Made by a program: the position numbers and the translations under genes. This document shows, piece after piece, positions 53,483 through 59,047 of a DNA stretch of 59,047 bases (position 1 is its first letter; each line of letters starts with the position of its first letter). The DNA comes from Victivallaceae bacterium (GTDB lineage: Bacteria > Verrucomicrobiota > Lentisphaeria > Victivallales > Victivallaceae). The DNA is taken from the NCBI GenBank assembly GCA_024405675.1, contig JAKSOH010000003.1, forward strand, positions 1 to 59,047, in the 5' to 3' direction. The notes beneath the pieces are model-generated. The model worked only from the letters and a program-made list of their open reading frames with translations. It was not told where the DNA came from and made no database searches.

Positions 53483-54376
53483 TTATCTTGATGCGAAAAG
53501 CAGCACGGTCACTCCGGCCAGCACCAGTACCAGCGCCAGCGTCTTTCGCGGTATGTCCAATTCCTTCATGAATACGGCGTCGAAGACGAACGGAACCACC
53601 ACGTTGCATCTTCTGATCAGCGAGAGCACCGATATCCTGGCTTCCGGAACACTCACCGCCTTGAAATACAGATAGTCCCCCAGCAGCAAAAGCAGTCCGG
53701 TGGCCGGTATCGTCCATCTCCAGCGCATCCGTCCTTGGACCGGATCCGAGAAACAGGAGAAGGCGGCGAGAAGTGCGCCGAACACCACCACCTGGCCCAG
53801 CGTGAAGTAGAACTGCACCGTGAGACGCGGCAGCGCCAGGGTGTTGAGCAGGTACTTGTCATAAAGCGCGCTCGCTGCGCCTAACAGCGTGCCGGCCAGA
53901 AGGAGCAGCGTCCAGCGGTTGCCGAAACTGATTCCTTCCAGCTTGCTGGTGAACGAAATCATCACGCCGGAAATAGCCATCGTCATTCCAAGCGCCTGGA
54001 ACGGGGACGGGATTTCACCGAATACCAGCATGGCGCCGGCCAGCGACCAGCATGTCGAGCTTCCGCGTATCGGTGCGGCTATCGTCAGCGGGGTCTTCTT
54101 GAACGACCAGAATACGCATGCCCAGCTCGATGTGACGATCAGTACCTTCACCGCGATCAGCCATAGTTGGCGCTGTGTGCAGCACACCGCTTCTCCTAGG
54201 CATCCCGCCGCCAGTAGCGCGATAGTCATCGCGATGAGTCCGGTCAGGCTGGAGAAGAAAAGCACTCCGGGAACGAAGTTGTCGGTTACCGACTTTTTCT
54301 TGGTGATGTCATAGAAGCCGAGGGCCAGCGCCGACATCAGGATCGGCGGAGCCCACGCCGCGAGCTGCATGGTCAT
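53483..54376 (-). CDS. EamA/DMT-superfamily transporter
   Basis: 297 residues with ten transmembrane segments in two five-helix halves, the EamA pattern. The first half opens PPILMSALALGFYDITKKK and includes PIRGSSTCWSLAGAMLVFGE; the second ends IPRKTLALVLVLAGVTVLL. It probably exports or exchanges a small metabolite across the inner membrane; substrate unknown. The start is taken at ATG 54376, 4 bases after the lipoprotein stop, because the longer frame would overlap that gene. Operon order is lipoprotein, EamA, dut. Confidence 0.87.
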   Translation of the reverse strand: MTMQLAAWAPPILMSALALGFYDITKKKSVTDNFVPGVLFFSSLTGLIAMTIALLAAGCLGEAVCCTQRQLWLIAVKVLIVTSSWACVFWSFKKTPLTIAAPIRGSSTCWSLAGAMLVFGEIPSPFQALGMTMAISGVMISFTSKLEGISFGNRWTLLLLAGTLLGAASALYDKYLLNTLALPRLTVQFYFTLGQVVVFGALLAAFSCFSDPVQGRMRWRWTIPATGLLLLLGDYLYFKAVSVPEARISVLSLIRRCNVVVPFVFDAVFMKELDIPRKTLALVLVLAGVTVLLFASR

Positions 54377-54380
54377 GGCG

Positions 54381-54866
54381 CTACTCGAACTTGATGAACT
54401 TGGCGCGGATCGTCCTCGTATAGGATCCGGCGCTTTCAACGCCTTCTGTCTTCTTCGGGAAAATCCGTCCGTAATGCATGTCAACGTCGGCCGACAGGCT
54501 GTTCCAGCTCTGGTTCGAGCTGTCGTCGGCGTAGCCGCTTTGGAACTGCTTGCCGCCGCTGGTGCTAACGCCCTTTGGCAGCACGCTCTGCTCGACGATC
54601 ATGATGGCATCGGCTCCCTTTTCGGCGGCTTCCTTGCGCAACTTGTCGATCATTTCCGCGCGGGGTATGTTGTCGTAGTCGCCGCTTACTTCAGCGGTGC
54701 CGAGAACGCGGAACTCGTCGTTCAGCGTCTCGTTCTTCGATATGATGCGGATGTCCTCCTCCACCGTCGGTATTTTGGCCGAGTCGCCATCGTAGGTGTA
54801 TTTCATGCAGCCGCCGGCCTGCAATGCCACCGCGCAGGCGACCAGGGCGAAGATGCTGTTTTTCAT
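54381..54866 (-). CDS. Small lipoprotein of unknown function
   Basis: 161 residues. The signal ends in a lipobox, ALQAGGC (Cys 20), so it is anchored in a membrane. The mature part is a single alpha/beta domain: EFRVLGTAEVSGDYDNIPRAEM, KLRKEAAEKGADAIMIVEQ and a C-terminal YTRTIRAKFIKFE. The GADAIMI block resembles YbjQ/DUF4156-type lipoprotein folds. I cannot assign a role. It heads the minus-strand unit with EamA and dut, using the divergent promoter region shared with dapA. Confidence 0.75.
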   Translation of the reverse strand: MKNSIFALVACAVALQAGGCMKYTYDGDSAKIPTVEEDIRIISKNETLNDEFRVLGTAEVSGDYDNIPRAEMIDKLRKEAAEKGADAIMIVEQSVLPKGVSTSGGKQFQSGYADDSSNQSWNSLSADVDMHYGRIFPKKTEGVESAGSYTRTIRAKFIKFE

Positions 54867-54928
54867 TGTGGGAAAGCTCCGTTCGAGTGATTTGCCGATA
54901 CCGCGGCGCATCGCCGCGTAACAACGAA

Positions 54929-54957
54929 AATCTACTCCGGAAAGCACTTAAAATCAA
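54929..54957 (-). promoter_or_regulatory. Predicted promoter of the lipoprotein/EamA/dut unit
   Basis: Minus strand TTGATT (54957-54952), 17 bp, TAGATT (54934-54929). Confidence 0.45.
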
Positions 54958-54975
54958 CCTGCTGTCAGTTGATTT
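54951..54975. repeat. Inverted repeat formed by two divergent -35 elements
   Basis: AAATCAAC (54951-54958), 9-base spacer, GTTGATTT (54968-54975): a perfect 8-bp inverted repeat. Each arm contains the TTGATT box of one of the two divergent promoters, so one dimeric regulator could control both directions. Confidence 0.6.
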
Positions 54976-54997
54976 CGTCCGTTACACGATGTAGGTT
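54969..54997 (+). promoter_or_regulatory. Predicted dapA operon promoter
   Basis: TTGATT at 54969-54974, 17 bp, TAGGTT at 54992-54997. A perfect TATAAT at 54997-55002 overlaps but has no well-spaced -35. ATAATC-ATAAA-GATTAT at 54998-55014 is a second small inverted repeat. Confidence 0.45.
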
Positions 54998-55076
54998 ATA
55001 ATCATAAAGATTATGTCCTGTTGAAACAATGGTCGCGACAAAGCGCGTCGCGGGGTAAAAGAGAGGGTATGAAGCT

Positions 55077-55949
55077 ATGATTGACATCCGCGGAGTTTAC
55101 ACGGCGCTCGTTACGCCGTTCAAGAACGGAAAGGTCGACTACGAGTCGTTCGGCCGCATCCTGGATAAGCAGGTGGAGGCCAGGGTAGCCGGAGTCATTC
55201 CGGTTGGAACGACCGGCGAGAGTCCGACTGTCGACTTCAAGGAGCATGGCGAGGTTATCGCTTACACGATCGAGAAGGTTGCAGGACGCTGCCAGGTCAT
55301 CGCCGGAACCGGAGCCAACTCCACCGCAGAGGCCATCCGCCTCACCAAGGAGGCCAAGGAGCTCGGCGCCGATGCGACACTCCAGGTCACGCCGTACTAC
55401 AACAAGCCGACTCCCGAGGGCATGTACCGGCATTTCTCGACGGTCGCCGATGAAGTCGGTCTCCCCGTTGTTCTCTACAACGTGCCGGGACGTGCCGGAG
55501 TGCCGATTCCGGTGGACGTCGTCGAGCGTCTGTCCGCCAATCCCAACGTGGTGGCGGTCAAGGAGGCGGCCGGCAGCGTCGACCGTGTCTCCCAGATTCG
55601 CTCGCGTTGCGACATCGCGATTCTCAGCGGCGACGATTCTTTGACGTTGCCCATGATGTCCGTGGGCGCCGTCGGCGTTGTGAGCGTGGCGTCCAACCTG
55701 ATACCGACCGAGCTTTGCCACATGGTCGACGCCGCGCTGAACGGCGACTTCCGGGCCGCGGCCGATCTGCATCGCAAGTACTATCAATTGTTCGTAGACC
55801 TCTTCATCGAGAGCAACCCGATCCCGGTGAAGGAGGCGATGGCGATGCTTGGATATCTCGAGCCGGAATTCCGGCTTCCCATGTGCAGGATGACAGATGC
55901 GCATCGCGACAAGCTTCGCGAGACGCTGGTGAAATGCGAGGTGCTCTGA
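55077..55949 (+). CDS. dapA: 4-hydroxy-tetrahydrodipicolinate synthase
   Basis: 290 residues, standard. It condenses pyruvate and aspartate semialdehyde in lysine/diaminopimelate synthesis. GTTGESPT holds the substrate-binding threonines, the catalytic Tyr is in VLYNVPGRAG and the Schiff-base lysine is K162 in VAVKEAAGS. All three catalytic-triad elements appear intact. It heads the operon dapA, phosphatase-like protein, proA and possibly V-ATPase subunit I, with the next gene starting inside its stop (TGATG). Confidence 0.96.
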   Translation: MIDIRGVYTALVTPFKNGKVDYESFGRILDKQVEARVAGVIPVGTTGESPTVDFKEHGEVIAYTIEKVAGRCQVIAGTGANSTAEAIRLTKEAKELGADATLQVTPYYNKPTPEGMYRHFSTVADEVGLPVVLYNVPGRAGVPIPVDVVERLSANPNVVAVKEAAGSVDRVSQIRSRCDIAILSGDDSLTLPMMSVGAVGVVSVASNLIPTELCHMVDAALNGDFRAAADLHRKYYQLFVDLFIESNPIPVKEAMAMLGYLEPEFRLPMCRMTDAHRDKLRETLVKCEVL

Positions 55950-56620
55950 TGGCAGGCAAGGACAGCAAGCGGATTCTGGCAATTCTCAAGGCAAGCGAGA
56001 TACGGAGGCGTTTCCCAAAGCAGTGCATCGTGATCGACGAGGAAAGGAAGATCTTCGGATCCTGCCAGCCGACGCGCGAGGAATTCGTTGAATTGATTCG
56101 CTACGGATTCAAGACCATTGTCAACCTCCGTTGCAAGCACAGCGACGCGGCGATCATCCGCGGTCTGGACATAGAGGAACAGTCGGCACCGTGTCATGCC
56201 TTCGGATACGAGGAATTGCAGTCGGCGCTCAAGATGATAAAGAACTTCGCCACTGGCGACGGGGCCGTGCTTGTCCATGACTGCCGTGGCATCGACCGCG
56301 TCGGAGCTATCGCCGTCGCATGGCACATCGTCTACGGCGGAGCGGATCCGAAAAAGCTGATAGACATGTACGATTCGCCACGCCAGGATTCCGATGACGA
56401 GGAGGATAACGACTTCGATAACATCTCCGCCGTCTTCGGACGCGCGAAACGTCGTTTCATCTACCGTGGATTGTCGGACAAGTTGCGCGGCACCGATTGG
56501 GTACGCATGCGTCGCGAGCTGGGATGCACAGGAAGCTTCAAGGAGAAGCTCCAAGGCAAGCTCAGCTCCGTCCGTTCCTATCTTTTCTCGTTGTTCGACA
56601 AAGGCGAAGAAAAACAATGA
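55949..56620 (+). CDS. Dual-specificity-phosphatase-like protein with a displaced active-site cysteine
   Basis: 223 residues. The fold is suggested by RRFPKQCIVIDEERKIFGSCQPTREEF, by FKTIVNLRCKHSDA (the WPD-loop-side strand) and by AVLVHDCRGIDRVGAIA, the P-loop. In tyrosine phosphatases this loop reads HCx5R. Here it is H110-D111-C112-RGID-R117, so Asp sits at the nucleophile position and the only Cys is one residue later, giving Cx4R. It may be catalytically dead or use an altered mechanism. After ~145 the sequence is acidic, then basic and helical to the C-terminus. Start TGATG overlaps dapA by one base; the stop overlaps proA by ATGA. The role is unknown. Confidence 0.72.
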   Translation: MAGKDSKRILAILKASEIRRRFPKQCIVIDEERKIFGSCQPTREEFVELIRYGFKTIVNLRCKHSDAAIIRGLDIEEQSAPCHAFGYEELQSALKMIKNFATGDGAVLVHDCRGIDRVGAIAVAWHIVYGGADPKKLIDMYDSPRQDSDDEEDNDFDNISAVFGRAKRRFIYRGLSDKLRGTDWVRMRRELGCTGSFKEKLQGKLSSVRSYLFSLFDKGEEKQ

Positions 56621-57879
56621 CTCCGGCCGACATGGAACGCGAGGTGATCGACATCTGTCGCAAGGCGGTGGCGGCCTCCCGCGAACTCGCTGCGGTTGAC
56701 GGAAAGACGCGATCTGCCTGTTTAAACCTCATGGCCGATTGTCTCGAAGGTGGCTCCACTGCTATAATCGAGGCCAACGCCAGGGACGTGTCTGCTGCTG
56801 TGGCGTCCGGAATGTCCGCGGCCATGGTCGACCGGCTGACGCTGAACGAGGCCAGGATATCCGGCATGGCGTCCGGACTGCGCTCGGTGGCCGCCCAGAC
56901 CGATCCGGTCGGGCGGGTGCTGGAGAAGCGGGTGCGCCCGAACGGACTTGAGATAGTTAAAATCAGCGTCCCCTTCGGAGTGATCGGCATGATCTACGAA
57001 TCGCGTCCCAATGTGACGTCCGACGCCTCCGGGATTTGCATCAAGGCCGGCAACGCCGTCGTTCTCCGTGGCGGAAGCGAGGCCTTCGAGTCCAACAAGT
57101 GCATCGTCTCCATACTCGATCGCGCGGCCGTCGATTCCGGACTGCCGGCTGGCGTTGTGCAAATGCTGCCTTGGACGGACCGGGCGGCCGTGGCGGTCAT
57201 GCTCAAACAGGATCGCTACATCGATCTTGTGATTCCCCGCGGCGGCGAGGGACTTATCCGAATGGTGACGTCGACTGCCACTATGCCTGTCCTGAAGCAT
57301 TACAAGGGGGTCTGCCATTTGTTCGTCGACCATTCCTGCGACATCGGCATGGCGGTGAAGGTCATCGTCAATGCCAAGTGTTCGCGCCCCGGTGTTCGCA
57401 ACGCCCTGGAGACGTTGCTCATACACCGCGTCATAGCGCCCCGGTTCGTCCCCGAACTCATGAAGGCGATGCGGGAAGCCGGAGTGGAAATGCGCGGCGA
57501 CGACGAGTTCCGCAGTTTCGCACCGGACGCCGTTCCGGCCGTGGAGTCGGACTGGAGTGCTGAATATCTGGATCTCGTGCTCGCGGCCAGGGTGGTGCCG
57601 GACGTCCGCGCCGCGGTCGACCATATCAATACATATGGTTCCCGTCATAGCGACGGGATACTTGGCGACGACGAGGCCGACATCGCCTATTTTCAGTCCC
57701 GGGTCGATTCATCCACTGTGTACGCCAACGCCTCGACCCGTTTCACCGATGGTGGCGAGTTCGGCATGGGAGCGGAGATCGGCATCAGCACCGACAAGTT
57801 GCACGCCCGCGGTCCAATGGGGGCCGACGAGCTCACTTCCTACAAGTATCTGGTCCGCGGAAACGGCCAAATTAGATAG
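56617..57879 (+). CDS. proA: Gamma-glutamyl phosphate reductase with Arg at the catalytic Cys position
   Basis: 420 residues, full length. It would reduce glutamyl-5-phosphate with NADPH for proline synthesis. The family stretches VPFGVIGMIYESRPNVT, AVVLRGGSEAFESN, LVIPRGGEGLIRMV and NTYGSRHSDGI are all present. The nucleophile, normally in RPxVCNALETLL, is replaced: the loop reads RPGVR261NALETLL, codon CGC instead of TGC. The nearest cysteine is C255. This would abolish thioester formation unless another residue substitutes, or it reflects a base error (T to C). No proB is adjacent. Its start overlaps the preceding gene's stop (ATGA); the V-ATPase gene begins 12 bases after its stop. Confidence 0.9.
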   Translation: MTPADMEREVIDICRKAVAASRELAAVDGKTRSACLNLMADCLEGGSTAIIEANARDVSAAVASGMSAAMVDRLTLNEARISGMASGLRSVAAQTDPVGRVLEKRVRPNGLEIVKISVPFGVIGMIYESRPNVTSDASGICIKAGNAVVLRGGSEAFESNKCIVSILDRAAVDSGLPAGVVQMLPWTDRAAVAVMLKQDRYIDLVIPRGGEGLIRMVTSTATMPVLKHYKGVCHLFVDHSCDIGMAVKVIVNAKCSRPGVRNALETLLIHRVIAPRFVPELMKAMREAGVEMRGDDEFRSFAPDAVPAVESDWSAEYLDLVLAARVVPDVRAAVDHINTYGSRHSDGILGDDEADIAYFQSRVDSSTVYANASTRFTDGGEFGMGAEIGISTDKLHARGPMGADELTSYKYLVRGNGQIR

Positions 57880-57891
57880 CGGGGATTCGAC

Positions 57892-59047
57892 ATGATCGTC
57901 CCGATGAAGAAGATACTTCTCCTGGCGCTGGCCGATGAAATCGAATCGGTTCTCGCCGATTTGCGCGATGTCGGCGTTGTCGATATCGTGCGCCGGGACG
58001 TGAAGCCATCAGCGACCGCCACATCCGTGGAGTCGGCGGTCAGCCGGTTGTCGGGCATATTGTCCAAGTTGAAAACACGGACGGCGGAACGCGGAATCGT
58101 TCAGGCTGCATCCGGGATGGACGCCGGCGCAGTCGCCGACGGGGCGGAGAAGGCATACGCCGAACTCGCCGAACTGAGAACGGCCATCTCTCGCGATACC
58201 ATGCGGTTGGAGGAACTTTCCATATGGGGCGAATTCAGCCGTTCGTCGCTGGCCCGGCTGGCGGCAAGTGGGCTGCGCGTGACGCTATGCGTTGGCTCGG
58301 AAGCCGACTTCAAGCGGGCGGAGGCACTTGACGGAGTTTGCGTGCAAAAACTAGAGCAGGCCAAACGCGGACAGGTCAGGTTCGTCGTAATCGGTTCGTC
58401 GCCACTGCCGACCGATGTCAATCTTCCGATTTTCAAACTTTCCGACAACGATGATCCGGCGACGTTGCGTGCAAAAGTCGAGAAGATGATTTCCGATGCC
58501 GATGAACTCGAACGTCGTCTTGACGGGTTCGCCGCGACCTGCGCCTCGCTGGAACGCCTTTTAAGACAACTCTCGTCAGAACTTGAATTCTGTCGTGCAA
58601 GGGATTCCTTTGAACGCCACCGCGACATTATCGTGCTGGAGGGCTTCGTGCCGGAGCCGGCGCTGGACACTTTGCGCGCCGCGTCGGCCGAACATGGATG
58701 GGGACTTTCCATCGATGACCCAAACGAAGATGACGAGGTTCCGGTTCTCGTCAGGAAGAACAGGTTCAGCAAGCTGATTGATCCGCTCTTTGACTTTCTG
58801 GGCATTCTTCCGGGGTATCGTGAGCTAGATGTATCCGGTGCGGTGATGGTTTTCTTCACCGTGTTCTATGCCATGATCATCGGCGACTTCGGATACGGAC
58901 TCCTGTTCTTGGCGGCCAGTGCCGTCGCCTCCATACTGCTCAAGGGCAGGCCGGCTGCGAAGGTTCCAATCCGGCTTTCCTGGATACTCGGCATAGCTAC
59001 GGTGGCATGGGGCGCGCTTTGCGGCAATTTCTTCGGCACGTCGCTCG
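57892..59047 (+). CDS. V-type ATP synthase subunit I, C-terminus off the window
   Basis: About 385 residues are visible. The N-terminal ~300 residues form the long soluble, coiled-coil-containing half (VESAVSRLSGILSKLKT, DELERRLDGFAATCASLERLL, LEGFVPEPALDTL). The first membrane segments of the proton channel begin near 320 (VFFTVFYAMIIGDFGYGLLFL). This is the a-subunit homologue of V/A-type ATPases, with the motif IGDFGYG typical of the family. Other V-ATPase genes should follow outside the window. GGGGATT lies before the ATG at 57892. The protein is incomplete here. Confidence 0.92.
   Translation, partial: MIVPMKKILLLALADEIESVLADLRDVGVVDIVRRDVKPSATATSVESAVSRLSGILSKLKTRTAERGIVQAASGMDAGAVADGAEKAYAELAELRTAISRDTMRLEELSIWGEFSRSSLARLAASGLRVTLCVGSEADFKRAEALDGVCVQKLEQAKRGQVRFVVIGSSPLPTDVNLPIFKLSDNDDPATLRAKVEKMISDADELERRLDGFAATCASLERLLRQLSSELEFCRARDSFERHRDIIVLEGFVPEPALDTLRAASAEHGWGLSIDDPNEDDEVPVLVRKNRFSKLIDPLFDFLGILPGYRELDVSGAVMVFFTVFYAMIIGDFGYGLLFLAASAVASILLKGRPAAKVPIRLSWILGIATVAWGALCGNFFGTSL

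Noticed and set aside
55077-57879. Lysine/proline biosynthesis operon with a standard regulator between the two enzymes
   Set aside because: The middle gene shows no DNA-binding domain and matches a phosphatase-like fold better; proB and dapB are absent.

Overview
The window reads as one contiguous chromosomal stretch of a high-GC, Gram-negative, probably anaerobic and saccharolytic bacterium. The gene mix fits the Lentisphaerota/Kiritimatiellota side of the PVC superphylum best: a V-type ATPase subunit, a bifurcating NAD(P)H oxidoreductase, secreted esterases, a GH106-like glycosidase, solute:sodium symporters, and a TolC-like and heptosyltransferase-like envelope. That placement is inference; no 16S rRNA gene is present. 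There are no insertion sequences, prophage genes or CRISPR arrays. Genes are tightly packed, and ATGA start/stop overlaps are common.

Left part, 1-12.6 kb. A minus-strand operon (6689 down past position 1) encodes a NuoE-like, a NuoF-like and a 2Fe-2S/GltD/ferredoxin fusion subunit. This trio resembles the Sporomusa-type electron-bifurcating transhydrogenase. It is followed by an SGNH-like protein without its serine and by mtaB. Two divergent secreted carbohydrate esterases come next, then DUF177, queD, rsmI and a family-4 uracil-DNA glycosylase.

Middle, 12.6-41.9 kb. This holds a TerB-J-domain protein, a zinc alcohol dehydrogenase, an envelope operon (phosphoesterase, GT9, unknown), RNase P RNA and a 62-residue orphan protein. 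Further on are thiI, a TolC-like lipoprotein, def, a DUF1189-like membrane protein and a bacterial CDC123/D123 homologue. Next come tRNA-Val and tRNA-Glu, a deoxyribosyltransferase-like enzyme, and a CE4 deacetylase/M24 pair divergent from an XRE-cupin-acyl-CoA ligase fusion. A minus-strand operon then runs aspS, unknown, lytic transglycosylase, DUF3047, DJ-1, tgt. After it lie a corA operon with a 28-codon leader ORF, dciA, a CLC channel and rpsA.

Right part, 41.9-59.0 kb. This holds a CAT-anticodon tRNA, then a run of minus-strand transport and sugar genes: MFS, Sel1, two SSS symporters, threonine dehydratase, Zn-ribbon/TPR and GH106-like. A membrane-anchored nuclease converges on dut, an EamA transporter and a lipoprotein. 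Last is a plus-strand operon of dapA, a phosphatase-like protein, proA and the start of a V-type ATPase subunit I gene.

The observations most worth following up are these. ProA has Arg at the catalytic cysteine position, and the phosphatase-like protein directly before it has a displaced cysteine. A regulator-like XRE-cupin module is fused to an acyl-CoA ligase. The transhydrogenase operon has a repeat-flanked hairpin in its leader. There are two unassigned small ORFs (62 and 28 residues) with good expression signals. Promoters are unusually uniform (TTGNNN, 17 bp, TANNTT-like), including back-to-back divergent pairs whose -35 boxes form inverted repeats. All functional calls rest on reading motifs by eye; no database search was run.
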